In this document: positions 25,313 through 33,664 of the stretch, in pieces | How positions within the stretch are numbered: position 1 is the stretch's first letter | Layout of the letters: every line of letters begins with the position of its first letter | DNA from: Lachnospiraceae bacterium | GTDB taxonomy: Bacteria; Bacillota; Clostridia; Lachnospirales; Lachnospiraceae | Direction: 5' to 3' | DNA length: 52,463 nt | Assembly (NCBI GenBank): GCA_902363675.1 | Contig: CABJAV010000018.1 | Span: 1-52,463 of the forward strand | Notes under the pieces: model-generated | The model's input: the letters and a program-made list of their open reading frames with translations, nothing else | Told to the model about the DNA's origin: nothing | Database searches by the model: none | Position numbers and translations under genes: made by a program

Positions 25313-27178
25313 TCATCTCATTTGAATCTTTACTCTTTTACCCGAAAAAGCAATCCCAAGTTTCAATATTCTCTTAATTCCCCCTTGCTGCATTTCTGCA
25401 TCATACCTTTTATCATCAATCTGCATTAACGCTTCCTTCGCCAATTTTTCAAGTGATCTCTCGTCAAGATTACTTTTCCACTTCAGCTCCATAATGATGC
25501 CCGGATACTTCTTCTCTCTTGGAATCAGACTGATATCGTATCTTCCATCTCCCGACTCTCTATTCGATTTAATCTTATATTGATTATCCATTAAAGCAAT
25601 CAGCCCCAGAACTAATCCATGATAAAAACCTTCCGCTCCTGCATCATAAAAACTGACGGATCGATCCATATACTCGGCTATCGCTTTCTGCAATTTTTCC
25701 AGATCGTTGGCGTAGAGACTTTCCGCAATTCGATTTGCTGTCGTTCTTGTGATTGCACCTATCTGTAACAAATGAGCCAGAATCTCACTCTTATAGACCG
25801 CCGCTATCTCTTTGTTCGGAATGGATACCTCACACAAATAGGAACCATCCGCCTGAAGTTCCTTCCTTGGGGTTTTTAAATAGCCCGCCACCAATAAAAG
25901 ACTGTAAATATTTGCCGGATCTTCCGCAAGCGAGCGATATATTACGTTTTGATCAATTCTGGCAATGACACTCTCTCCCTGTAACAGAGCATACAATCTC
26001 TCTGTAATATCATCAGTTGCAACTTTAAGAACATCTTCCAAAACTTCATTCTTTCCGGTATTTACCCAATATGCCTGTGGAATACATCCTTTTGCAATAT
26101 AATTGATTACTGACCATGGATTATAAATTTCCTCATTTCCAAATAAGTAACCATCATACCAGTCTTTCAGTTCTGTTTCTTTATCCAGAAAATCATAATA
26201 TCTCAGCATTTCATGAACTTCTTCATTTGTAAATCCAAAATATTTGTCATATTCCTGATCCATTACAGAATTCACGGTCAGATTATTCAATCCGCTAAAA
26301 ATACTCTCCTGTGCAATACGAAGAATACCAGTTAAAAATCCATAGGAAAGATTTTTGTTATCCTTAAATGCACCGGAAAAAAAATTGCGCATAAACCCTA
26401 TGATTTCATCATAAAAATCCTTCGAATAGCCCTCCTGAATCGGAGTATCATATTCGTCAATAATGATAATCGGAGCTTTTTCATAATATTCGGTAAGCAT
26501 TTGCGATAATTTTTCCAATGCCGATGTCAAATCAACTTCCGAAGCGTTCCCACCTAATACTCTTGTAAAATATTCTTTTTCATATGCTGCAACACGTTCG
26601 CTTTCCAGCAATTCCTGATGTCTTCCATACTCTGTCTGAAGAAGACTGCCGATTTTATCAAGTGTAGCATCCCAGGAATCAAATTTTACATCCTTAAATG
26701 TAAGAAAGATCACCGGATATTTTCCCTGATGCATGCGATAGGTATCGCCACATTTCCAGATTTCCTTATCAGAAAAATACTTACTTGTATCTTCATCCGA
26801 TATTTCAAAGAAAACCCTTAACATATCCATATTCAATGTTTTTCCAAATCGTCTCGGTCTGGTAAAAAGTGTTACCAACGGTTTCTGATCCAGAAACTCT
26901 TTGATCATCATTGTCTTGTCCACATAATAATATTCAGACTGTGCACGCACATAATCAGAAATTCCAATAGGCAATGCCTTTATCGTATTTTTTATATTTT
27001 TCTTCACGTATCGACCGGACATAACACGACCATCGGCCGGTTTCTTTGCATCTTCCGGTATCTTCCATGTTCTTCCTTCCTTTATCGCCCCAGGTACTTT
27101 ACCCGATTTACAGAATGTAGTCACTGTTCGTTCTGAAACATTCCAAATCTCTGCCATTTCTTTGCTTGACTTCATCAT
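25313..27178 (-). CDS. HTH plus AAA-ATPase-like plus PD-(D/E)XK nuclease fusion (PF09820/PF08011)
   Basis: 621 residues. The N-terminus (about 1-50) is a helix-turn-helix of the excisionase/MerR type (SSKEMAEIWNVSERTVTTFC, ending GRTWKIPEDA). Next follows the PF09820 AAA-like domain: ISDYVRAQSEYYYVDKTMMI, Walker A-like TRPRRFGKTLNMDML and Walker B IIIIDEYDTPIQE. The C-terminal domain has DISLIPREKKYPG and IIMELKWKS, the D and E-x-K of a PD-(D/E)XK nuclease. The family is very numerous in Lachnospiraceae, with unknown biological role. The HTH could recognise the palindrome on its own promoter. The start at 27178 has GGAG seven bases upstream. Confidence 0.88.
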   Translation of the reverse strand: MMKSSKEMAEIWNVSERTVTTFCKSGKVPGAIKEGRTWKIPEDAKKPADGRVMSGRYVKKNIKNTIKALPIGISDYVRAQSEYYYVDKTMMIKEFLDQKPLVTLFTRPRRFGKTLNMDMLRVFFEISDEDTSKYFSDKEIWKCGDTYRMHQGKYPVIFLTFKDVKFDSWDATLDKIGSLLQTEYGRHQELLESERVAAYEKEYFTRVLGGNASEVDLTSALEKLSQMLTEYYEKAPIIIIDEYDTPIQEGYSKDFYDEIIGFMRNFFSGAFKDNKNLSYGFLTGILRIAQESIFSGLNNLTVNSVMDQEYDKYFGFTNEEVHEMLRYYDFLDKETELKDWYDGYLFGNEEIYNPWSVINYIAKGCIPQAYWVNTGKNEVLEDVLKVATDDITERLYALLQGESVIARIDQNVIYRSLAEDPANIYSLLLVAGYLKTPRKELQADGSYLCEVSIPNKEIAAVYKSEILAHLLQIGAITRTTANRIAESLYANDLEKLQKAIAEYMDRSVSFYDAGAEGFYHGLVLGLIALMDNQYKIKSNRESGDGRYDISLIPREKKYPGIIMELKWKSNLDERSLEKLAKEALMQIDDKRYDAEMQQGGIKRILKLGIAFSGKRVKIQMR

Positions 27179-27220
27179 TGCTCATCTCCGATCCTGCACT
27201 TACACGCTTTTCTATTGTTT

Positions 27221-27275
27221 ATTATAAAAGATTAGCGGAAGAATATCAATTTAATTTTGGCATTCTTCCGCTAAT
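27221..27275 (-). promoter_or_regulatory. promoter overlapping a 14-bp-arm perfect palindrome (25313 ATPase gene)
   Basis: On the minus strand TTGATA (27244-27249) and TATAAT (27221-27226) are 17 bases apart. The spacer contains one arm of a perfect inverted repeat, ATTAGCGGAAGAAT at 27231-27244 with ATTCTTCCGCTAAT at 27262-27275. A bound protein would cover the promoter. The hairpin followed by CTTTTATAAT could also terminate the 27423 gene, so the two uses may be combined. Confidence 0.65.
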
Positions 27276-27422
27276 TATCATTTTCTTAATTTTATTGTAA
27301 CTTCTATTGCTTTACTTTTCCTGTATCTCTTTTGCTTTTCTTCGCATAGGTCTGAACATAAAAATTTCCTCCTGTATACCATATCTCTTTTTCGATTAAC
27401 AACCTACCACCACCATTGGTCT

Positions 27423-29384
27423 TTATAAATCTTCTTTCACCAACACATCCTTGCCGGAAAAGGCAAAGCCCAGCTTGTAAATATGTTCCGATTTGATTCC
27501 TGCTGCATGAAGATCCTTCTCATACCCCTTCTCTTCAATCTGACGGAGAGCGTTGTCCGCAGTCGTTTCCAGATTCGTTTCCGTTTTCTCATCATGCACT
27601 TTAAATTCCATAAGAAATGCATCCATATTATCCTGTAAGGGATACATCGCAATATCATACCGTCCTCGTCCGCTCTCCCTGTTTGACACGATGCGATACC
27701 TGTCCCGTAGAGAGACGATCAGTCCCAGCACAAGTCCATGATAGAAATTCTCCGGAGCTCGTTCCGAAGGGCGTTTTCCAACATCAAAATAACTCATGGA
27801 TGTATATGCGATATCCAACAGTATATCGTTCATATCACAAACATTGTGCTGCAACAATGCCTGCACAAAATCATTATAGATTGCATTGCCATTGTCAAAC
27901 ATAGCAAGCACCTCGTAACGAAACATCTCCATAACTTCCTGATTGGTTACTGATACATCACATTCTGTAATCTCCCCATGTTTCACAACGTAATCGGCCT
28001 TTATATATCCGATTGCAAGAAAAAGCGACCACAGACTGTTTTCATCGCCATCAAGATACTGAAACGTTACATTCTCGTTAATCTTTTTGTGAACAGTTTC
28101 TCCCGCCATCAGCTGCTCAATTTCATGCTTGCTTCGCACCGGATGCTTTCTTATGATTTCCCCAATCAGTTTATTACTGCTTGTGTTCGTCCAATAACAG
28201 ATCAGTTCCCCCTGTCGCAGATAATTACAGATCGACCATGGATTATAGATATCTTTCTGGCTGCCAAAAATAAAGCCGTCATACATTGCCTTTACCTTGC
28301 TAAATTCCTGCACATTCTGGCATTGTAACGCATCAATCACTTCTTCCTCTGTAAACCCGAAACAGTCACTGTAAGCATCGCATGTAACCGTATCTACCTC
28401 TATATTATTCAAATCCGAAAAAAGCGAATTTTTTGTCACCCTCGTCACTCCGGTTATAATCGCCCGGCTATAATAAGCATTCTCCTTAAATGCCGCATGA
28501 AACAACTGGCGACAGGTTCCGATCATCTCTTCCCAGTAACCATCCGTATACGCCTCCAGTAAAGGTGTATCATATTCATCCAGTAAAATGACCGGCCAAA
28601 TCCCATAATACCGGTAAAGCAGCCTGCACAAACGCGGAATGGCACTCTCTGCTTTTGTCTCATCCCCCATCTCCAGCGCTTTTTTCATTCGCTGGTATAC
28701 CGCCTTGTCTTCCGCATCAAGTTTTTCTCCCTCCATCAGATAGCGGTGACTCTCATAGAGATTGTAAAAGCTGCTGATCATTCCACGGATTGCCTGCGCA
28801 TAATCACGCCCCTTGCAACTTCCAAAACTAACAGAAATTACCGGAATCGTTCCATAGAGTGTTCTGCAGTCTTCTTCCGTCCACACCTGAAGCTTCTCGA
28901 AATATTCGGAATGTCCCCCAAAACGCGGGTCCAAAAAATTTTCAACGGTACTAAGAAGCGTGGTCTTTCCAAAACGCCGCGGTCTCGTTATAAGTGTCAC
29001 TTTTGACTCACTGCGCAGCCACTCCGCAATAAAATGTGTCTTGTCTACATAAAACTGCCTTCCACATGCAAAATCACGAAAATCCTGATATCCGCATCCA
29101 ACTTTCATATCCAGATATGGATTTTTCTTTAAGATTGCAGCTAATCCTTCCCTGTATGCAAGCAAATGCTTTCTCTCTTCTACAAGCCGTTTTCGCTCCG
29201 CAAATTCCATCAGGATCTGCGCCCGCTCCGACACTTTGACATAATAACTGACTGAGCGGCCATCAACTGTCCTCTGCACATATGGCTGTTTTTTGCCATT
29301 GATCGTCTTGTAAGTTAAGGTTCCCTTCGGCAACTGCGCCAATCTTTTTTCTATTTCACGAATACGTTCCCTTGGATTTTCCAT
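27423..29384 (-). CDS. AAA-ATPase-like plus PD-(D/E)XK nuclease fusion (PF09820/PF08011) with DUF6788-like start
   Basis: 653 residues from ATG 29384 (MENPRERIREIEKRLAQLPKG; AGGAG stands six bases before it). The first 80 residues read LPKGTLTYKTINGKKQPYVQ and then an EFAERKRLVEERKHL helix, like the small DUF6788-type domain with a coiled coil. The AAA-like part has FYVDKTHFIAEWL, Walker A-like TRPRRFGKTTLLSTV and Walker B VILLDEYDTPLLE. The C-terminus has GRYDIAMYPLQ and FLMEFKVHD (D...E-x-K nuclease core). It belongs to the same superfamily as the 25313 gene but has a different N-terminal module. The role is unknown. Confidence 0.87.
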   Translation of the reverse strand: MENPRERIREIEKRLAQLPKGTLTYKTINGKKQPYVQRTVDGRSVSYYVKVSERAQILMEFAERKRLVEERKHLLAYREGLAAILKKNPYLDMKVGCGYQDFRDFACGRQFYVDKTHFIAEWLRSESKVTLITRPRRFGKTTLLSTVENFLDPRFGGHSEYFEKLQVWTEEDCRTLYGTIPVISVSFGSCKGRDYAQAIRGMISSFYNLYESHRYLMEGEKLDAEDKAVYQRMKKALEMGDETKAESAIPRLCRLLYRYYGIWPVILLDEYDTPLLEAYTDGYWEEMIGTCRQLFHAAFKENAYYSRAIITGVTRVTKNSLFSDLNNIEVDTVTCDAYSDCFGFTEEEVIDALQCQNVQEFSKVKAMYDGFIFGSQKDIYNPWSICNYLRQGELICYWTNTSSNKLIGEIIRKHPVRSKHEIEQLMAGETVHKKINENVTFQYLDGDENSLWSLFLAIGYIKADYVVKHGEITECDVSVTNQEVMEMFRYEVLAMFDNGNAIYNDFVQALLQHNVCDMNDILLDIAYTSMSYFDVGKRPSERAPENFYHGLVLGLIVSLRDRYRIVSNRESGRGRYDIAMYPLQDNMDAFLMEFKVHDEKTETNLETTADNALRQIEEKGYEKDLHAAGIKSEHIYKLGFAFSGKDVLVKEDL

Positions 29385-29424
29385 ATGCATCTCCTATAAA
29401 TAAGTGTACGCATCTATATAGCAA

Positions 29425-29476
29425 AATGGTTATGAGTGGTTATGCTTATTATATAACCACTCATAACCATTGTAAA
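29425..29476 (-). promoter_or_regulatory. promoter inside a 19-bp-arm perfect palindrome (27423 ATPase gene)
   Basis: The arms 29425-29443 and 29453-29471 are perfect reverse complements (AATGGTTATGAGTGGTTAT). On the minus strand TTTACA (29471-29476) and TATAAT (29448-29453) flank a 17-base spacer that is one arm, so the palindrome is superimposed on the promoter. GGTTATG is repeated directly inside the arm. An autoregulatory operator is the simplest reading. Confidence 0.65.
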
Positions 29477-29496
29477 TCATAAATCTCACTTATCTT

Positions 29497-30138
29497 TCAT
29501 TTATTTACATGAAAAATCTGCATAGCACCATAGGTGTGCGGCAATGTCGGAGCCGATGCCTTTCTGGACGGGCAGGAAAAATTCTTGCAATTTTCACAGG
29601 TATTACATAACTGTTTGACATCCGCATGTGTTTCTGTATCCAAATGCAGGATGAGTGTTGCTGTCTTTAGTGGACGAAGCATCTGTCCCTCGGTAAACTG
29701 AATCGTATCCGGTGCCAGTTGCTCATAAATCTGTGGAAGCAGATCCAGGGAATAGGTATCTCCCAGAAAAGATAATTCTGTAAGATACAGACCACTTTGT
29801 TCTTCTACCACATGTGCAAACTCTTCATAGGCTTTTGATAAGAGCATAAGACTGATGCAATCCACAATATAAGCTTCCTGAATCTGCTCGTGATTGAGAT
29901 ATAATTCCGACAGTTCATCCATGCCGTTGCCAAGCGTCACAAATCCATAAGCATAATGCGAAAAAGATACTTCCTTCAACTCCTGATTCAAAGAGTAATA
30001 CGCATAAGATTCCATCAGTGGAAAAAGCGCCTTATAAATTGCCTGAATGTTCGGCAACTCCTCCAGCTGGAAATGAAAACGACTGCAAAATTCTTTCCAG
30101 TCACCGGAAGATAATCTGGGATTAAGTTCACATTTCAT
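29497..30138 (-). CDS. methionine-synthase-reactivation-like protein with C-terminal Cys cluster
   Basis: 213 residues from ATG 30138 (MKCELNPRLSSGDWKEF, behind GGGGGAGG; the longer frame to 30174 lacks a site). The core LTELSFLGDTYSLDLLPQIY and the following IQFTEGQMLRPLKTAT resemble the activation domain of B12-dependent MetH, where a Gly-Asp motif and LTESxxMxPxKS bind S-adenosylmethionine. The C-terminus CNTCENCKNFSCPSRK has four Cys in the spacing of a Fe-S or zinc site, as in stand-alone clostridial corrinoid-reactivation proteins. Inference: it helps reactivate a corrinoid protein. The start overlaps the stop of the Cys-rich gene (ATGAAATGTGA). Confidence 0.5.
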   Translation of the reverse strand: MKCELNPRLSSGDWKEFCSRFHFQLEELPNIQAIYKALFPLMESYAYYSLNQELKEVSFSHYAYGFVTLGNGMDELSELYLNHEQIQEAYIVDCISLMLLSKAYEEFAHVVEEQSGLYLTELSFLGDTYSLDLLPQIYEQLAPDTIQFTEGQMLRPLKTATLILHLDTETHADVKQLCNTCENCKNFSCPSRKASAPTLPHTYGAMQIFHVNK

Positions 30139-30433
30139 CCGATGCCTCCCCCTTATTTGAAGCTGCCATAACATCTACAATTTCCTGAAAGCGGCTTGTA
30201 ATCTTATCATAATTCTTACGGTGATGTGGAAAACCGCAGTTCATACAGGATTTGACACCATTTTCTAAAAATTCACAGTTTCCACCACAGGATTTCCCAA
30301 GTGTATAGAGAGGACAATAGCAAAACAGACAATTAAAATCCTCTTCCGGGATTCCTTTGTGGCACGGAAAGTATTCGCATTTTTTGTTTTGAAAAAATTT
30401 ATAATATTCACTCATAATGCTATTGATATCCAT
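30128..30433 (-). CDS. cysteine-rich small-domain protein (PF04071-like)
   Basis: 101 residues with ten Cys in the first 70: KKCEYFPCHKGI, FNCLFCYCPLY, KSCGGNCEF and VKSCMNCGFPHH. This is the pattern of the cysteine-rich small domain, a probable metal-binding module found in anaerobes, often near corrinoid genes. It begins one base after the stop of the C_GCAxxG_C_C gene and overlaps the next gene. The three form one operon. A Fe-S or zinc carrier role is inferred. Confidence 0.7.
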   Translation of the reverse strand: MDINSIMSEYYKFFQNKKCEYFPCHKGIPEEDFNCLFCYCPLYTLGKSCGGNCEFLENGVKSCMNCGFPHHRKNYDKITSRFQEIVDVMAASNKGEASDEM

Positions 30434-30817
30434 TTATTTTAATTCATCTTCCAGAAATAATGCTGCATCCTTTACACAGTCAATGCATTCCCTCTTGACA
30501 ACCCCATCTGCAATCCCTTTGAGTTCTTTACAGATAACGGTACCATTTTGTTCTTTGAATCTGCTGATGATTCTTCTTGCGCTCTGCATGGTTTTCTGCG
30601 GATTTTTATTGATCATGCCCAATACATTTACAGCTCCGATGATTGCTCCGCATGTTGCTTCCATACTGCCACCCATACCTACTGCAAATCCCTGCGTAAG
30701 ATTTTTGGCTGTTTCTTCATCCAGGCCTGCCTGTTCGCAATAAGTGCATGCCACAGCCTGCGCACAGTTGTAACCACACATTTTTCTTTGAGCCGCTTCT
30801 TTTACTTTTGATTCCAT
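30434..30817 (-). CDS. C_GCAxxG_C_C family protein
   Basis: 127 residues with the family signature. The Cys sites are in MCGYNCAQAVACTYC, in ATCGAIIGAVN (GCAxxG-type) and in the C-terminal CKELKG and CIDCVKDAA. The family occurs in strict anaerobes, often beside redox genes, and may bind Fe-S or act in thiol chemistry. It is the first gene of the three-gene operon 30817 to 29497. A ribosome site (GAAAAGGAAAG) precedes ATG 30817. Confidence 0.85.
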   Translation of the reverse strand: MESKVKEAAQRKMCGYNCAQAVACTYCEQAGLDEETAKNLTQGFAVGMGGSMEATCGAIIGAVNVLGMINKNPQKTMQSARRIISRFKEQNGTVICKELKGIADGVVKRECIDCVKDAALFLEDELK

Positions 30818-30882
30818 CTTTTTCTTTCCTTTTCTGTCTGTATTTTGTTTTTATTGTAACTATCGTCTGCCAATTCCATATT

Positions 30883-31385
30883 CTAATAATTGGCAACCAC
30901 ATATTCGTCAAAGAGCGGCAACGTAAAATACACATACCCTCTCGTCTCTCCTGATACAATGCCTTTTCTTATGAGACGCTTACGATAAGGATTAAACTCA
31001 TTTGTCTCCATTTCAGATACCCTAATACCTGAAATGCAAACGGATATCCTTTCGTCAGTCCGGTCATCTGCGATGCCTGCTCCACTGATATGTTAAAAAT
31101 AGTTTTGTACTTATTGATTATTGCTACATTGTTTAATGGTTTGAGCTGGATTTTAGGTGCTCTGTACAAAAAAGTAAGGCTCTTCTCATTTTGAAGTTCC
31201 TCAATGTTTTCATACAATCCCGTTCCCAGTAAAAATACCGGCAATTCCTGTCTTACAAATATCTGAAAAGCCCCTGCAAATACTTTCATGTACTCGCTAT
31301 TTGTCATTTCATCAAATAAAACCCAGAGCATATTAATGTGCCCTAATAGCATATCAATATCACGCTCTGGATTTTTATTTACCGT
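30883..31385 (-). pseudogene. remnant of an AAA ATPase gene (frameshifted)
   Basis: An ORF at 30969-31352 (ending LTKGYPFAFQVLGYLKW...) and a second frame at 30883-31017 (TNEFNPYRKRLIRKGIVSG, ending YFTLPLFDEYVVANY) together look like the C-terminal half of the ATPase family with DUF234-like ends. GYPFAFQVLGYLKW and RKRLIRKGIV are its known landmarks. The N-terminus with Walker A is absent, and the two pieces join with a frame shift and likely a deletion of about 50 codons near 31010. It lies just behind smsB and is not in its operon functionally. Confidence 0.7.
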
Positions 31386-31389
31386 TAGT

Positions 31390-32316
31390 TTAATTTAAGA
31401 AGTTCTGAATGATAACTTCCTCTGCCTCTTCCTCGGTAAGTCCAAGTGTGCGGAGCTTAAGAAGCTGTTCATCATTGATTCTTCCGATTGCTGCCTCATG
31501 AATGATTGCAGCATCAATATTTTTCGCTCTGATCTCTGGGATGGAACCAACCTCAGCCTGATCCATGATAATCGAATCACACTGGATATGAGCCTGACAT
31601 TTACTGTTTCCGATTGCATTCGGATGGAAAGTCTGAACAGAATTTCCTTTTCCAACGGATCTGGAAACAATCTGTGCGGAGCTGTCCTCTCCATTTAATT
31701 TCACTTCAATATTTGACTCGGCTTTCTGCTCTCCGTCTGTCATCAGACGCTCTGTGACATAGAGCTTTGCATCTTTTTCAAGCTCTACATTTGTCTCCCG
31801 GACGGTCGAATCCACGCCCTTGATCTGTGCTGTATCAAGTGTGAAAACAGAGTTCTCTCCTACAAATATATTAGTTACGGGATTAAGCACTCGCGCACCT
31901 GTTCCGTTTCCTTCGCCATAATGCTTTTCCTCATAGCGGACATTTGCATTTTTGCCAACATGGAAGGTGTGGATTCCATCATGTCGGCTCTCGTTACAGC
32001 CACTGTTATGGATTCCACAGCCTGCCACGATTCTTACATCCGCGCCGTCTTCCACATAAAAGTCATTGTATACAAGATCTGTCATGCCGGATTTACTTAA
32101 TACTACAGGGATGTAAACTGCCTCTCCATTTGTTTTTCCATCAATATAAATATCAATGCCCGGCTTGTCCGTCTTTTTCTTTATCTTGATGTGCTCACTG
32201 TCTCCGTGGCAGATCGATGTGCCGTTTTCACGCAGATTGAAAGCACCTGTCTGACTGAATTTATTATCATTTATGACGTCTAATACGCCTTCTGTTACAT
32301 TATCAAGCTTTACCAT
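31390..32316 (-). CDS. smsB: SmsB (minimal SUF-like scaffold, SufB/D family)
   Basis: 308 residues, shorter than SufB or SufD. The beta-helix core is shown by GADVRIVAGCGIHNSGCNES (Cys residues that may bind Fe or cluster) and YEEKHYGEGNGTGARV, with VQTFHPNAIGNSKCQAH and SIPEIRAKNIDAAIIHEAA near the end, the usual SufBD finish. Together with the ATPase one base upstream it corresponds to the two-gene SMS (SUF-like minimal system) known from archaea and anaerobic bacteria. It assembles Fe-S clusters without SufS or SufU nearby. The reading frame is intact. Confidence 0.82.
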   Translation of the reverse strand: MVKLDNVTEGVLDVINDNKFSQTGAFNLRENGTSICHGDSEHIKIKKKTDKPGIDIYIDGKTNGEAVYIPVVLSKSGMTDLVYNDFYVEDGADVRIVAGCGIHNSGCNESRHDGIHTFHVGKNANVRYEEKHYGEGNGTGARVLNPVTNIFVGENSVFTLDTAQIKGVDSTVRETNVELEKDAKLYVTERLMTDGEQKAESNIEVKLNGEDSSAQIVSRSVGKGNSVQTFHPNAIGNSKCQAHIQCDSIIMDQAEVGSIPEIRAKNIDAAIIHEAAIGRINDEQLLKLRTLGLTEEEAEEVIIQNFLN

Positions 32317-32317
32317 C

Positions 32318-33052
32318 TTATGATCTTCCCTCCAGTCTCTCTACACATTTGTGGCATTTCTGCACACCATTAAGGTAAGGCAGGACCTCATCTTTTGTGC
32401 CGATTTTCTTGATTTCTCCATCGTCAATAATCATAATGCGGTCTGCCATGTTGATGATCTTTTCCTGATGCGAGATTACGATAAGGCTCTGCTTTTTTTC
32501 TGTGTGAATCTCCTCGAATTTCTGAATCAGCATAGAAAAGCTCCACAGATCGATTCCTGCCTCCGGCTCGTCAAAGATACAAAGCGAATGTTCTTTTGCA
32601 AGCACAGATGCAATCTCGATCCGCTTCATCTCTCCACCGGAAAGAGTTCCATCAATCTGTCTGTAAATATAATCCTTTGCACAAAGACCTACCGCTGTCA
32701 GAAGATCACAGCATTCCTTGTCCGAAAGCTCGTCCTTTGCCGCAAGCTTGAGCAGCTTCATAACGGTCATACCTTTAAATCTCGGTGGTTGCTGAAATGC
32801 ATAACCAATTCCTGCATTTGCTCTATGATTGATATCAAAATCTGTGATATCTTCCCCATCAAGTATAATTTTTCCACTATCCGGTGTCTGGATTCCTATC
32901 AGTGTTTTGGCAAGCGTTGATTTTCCGCCTCCGTTTGGTCCGGTGATCACGAGCATCTCCCCGTCATCTACCTGAAATGATATATCTTTCAGAAGACACT
33001 TTTTGCCGCCTTCATCATCTACATTAAGAGTTAAATTTTCCGCTTTAAGCAC
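32318..33052 (-). CDS. smsC: SmsC (SufC-family ABC ATPase)
   Basis: 244 residues from the GTG at 33052 (VLKAENLTLNV; GAGGTG lies six bases upstream and the length fits SufC). Walker A GPNGGGKST, signature LSGGEMKR, and Walker B LCIFDEPEAG are all present; the D-loop is AGIDLWS. Upstream in-frame ATGs (33121, 33088) exist, but the first lies upstream of the -10 box and the second within it. The product powers SmsB for cluster assembly. The gene has its own TATAAT promoter. Confidence 0.88.
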   Translation of the reverse strand: MLKAENLTLNVDDEGGKKCLLKDISFQVDDGEMLVITGPNGGGKSTLAKTLIGIQTPDSGKIILDGEDITDFDINHRANAGIGYAFQQPPRFKGMTVMKLLKLAAKDELSDKECCDLLTAVGLCAKDYIYRQIDGTLSGGEMKRIEIASVLAKEHSLCIFDEPEAGIDLWSFSMLIQKFEEIHTEKKQSLIVISHQEKIINMADRIMIIDDGEIKKIGTKDEVLPYLNGVQKCHKCVERLEGRS

Positions 33053-33086
33053 AATTTTCACCTCATTTTTTCTATTTTCTTTGCCC

Positions 33087-33113
33087 ATTATAGCACAACT
33101 GTAAACGTTTACA
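33087..33113 (-). promoter_or_regulatory. smsCB promoter with a 14-bp perfect palindrome
   Basis: On the minus strand the -10 box TATAAT is at 33087-33092, and TGTAAACGTTTACA (33100-33113) lies just upstream, between the -10 and the expected -35 position. The palindrome has the shape of a LacI-family or CcpA catabolite (cre-like) operator. Repression of smsCB by such a factor is an inference; no regulator gene is nearby. Confidence 0.6.
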
Positions 33114-33119
33114 TAGAAC

Positions 33120-33162
33120 AAAAGCCCTGGTATTCACTAAAATACATAGCGCCCGGACTTTT
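33120..33162 (-). terminator. possible terminator of the NifX-like gene
   Basis: AAAAGUCC and GGGCUUUU pair (8 bp with one G-U) around a 27-base loop, and the right arm ends in four T. It lies 55 bases behind the NifX-like stop and ahead of the smsCB promoter. The loop is large and the stem modest. Confidence 0.35.
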
Positions 33163-33217
33163 GCAGAAAATTTATTTTGCGATATATAATGGCATTCTAT
33201 TATTTGGAATTATGCGA

Positions 33218-33625
33218 TTAATGGTTCCCAGCACATCCATGCTTGTCCTCGCCGCAATGATGTTCCCCACATGAATGGCCTTCTTCATGATCGTGATGTG
33301 TACAATGCACATCAGGATTGTATGCGAGTTTTCCTTCGATATATGACTTTACAGCTTCATCTGCATCCCCTGATACACCTCCAAACAGCTGGATTCCTGC
33401 AGCTGCAAGTGCAGTCTGTGCGCCTCCACCAATTCCTCCGCAGATAAGTACATCAATGCCTGCAGAATTCAGGAAACCTGCAAGAGCGCCATGTCCCTGT
33501 CCGTTTGTATCTACAACCTGGGTGTTTACAATTTTATTATCCTCGATATTATACACTTTAAACTGCTCTGTGTGTCCAAAATGCTGAAAAATCTGTCCGT
33601 TTTCGTATGTTACTGCTACTCTCAT
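33218..33625 (-). CDS. NifX/NifB-domain protein with a His/Cys-rich C-terminal tail
   Basis: 135 residues. The first 100 are the dinitrogenase Fe-Mo cofactor-binding fold: MRVAVTYENGQIFQHFGHTE, then VLICGGIGGGAQTALAAAGI and GDADEAVKSYIEG. The tail contains HCTHHDHEEGHSCGEHHCGED and more His and Cys, suited to bind metal. No nitrogenase genes are present, so the role is probably that of the orphan anaerobe family, metal or cluster carriage. AGAAGGAG precedes ATG 33625. It stands ahead of the Sms operon. Confidence 0.88.
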   Translation of the reverse strand: MRVAVTYENGQIFQHFGHTEQFKVYNIEDNKIVNTQVVDTNGQGHGALAGFLNSAGIDVLICGGIGGGAQTALAAAGIQLFGGVSGDADEAVKSYIEGKLAYNPDVHCTHHDHEEGHSCGEHHCGEDKHGCAGNH

Positions 33626-33664
33626 TTTATCATTTCTCCTTCTACTTATACTTATACTAATCTG

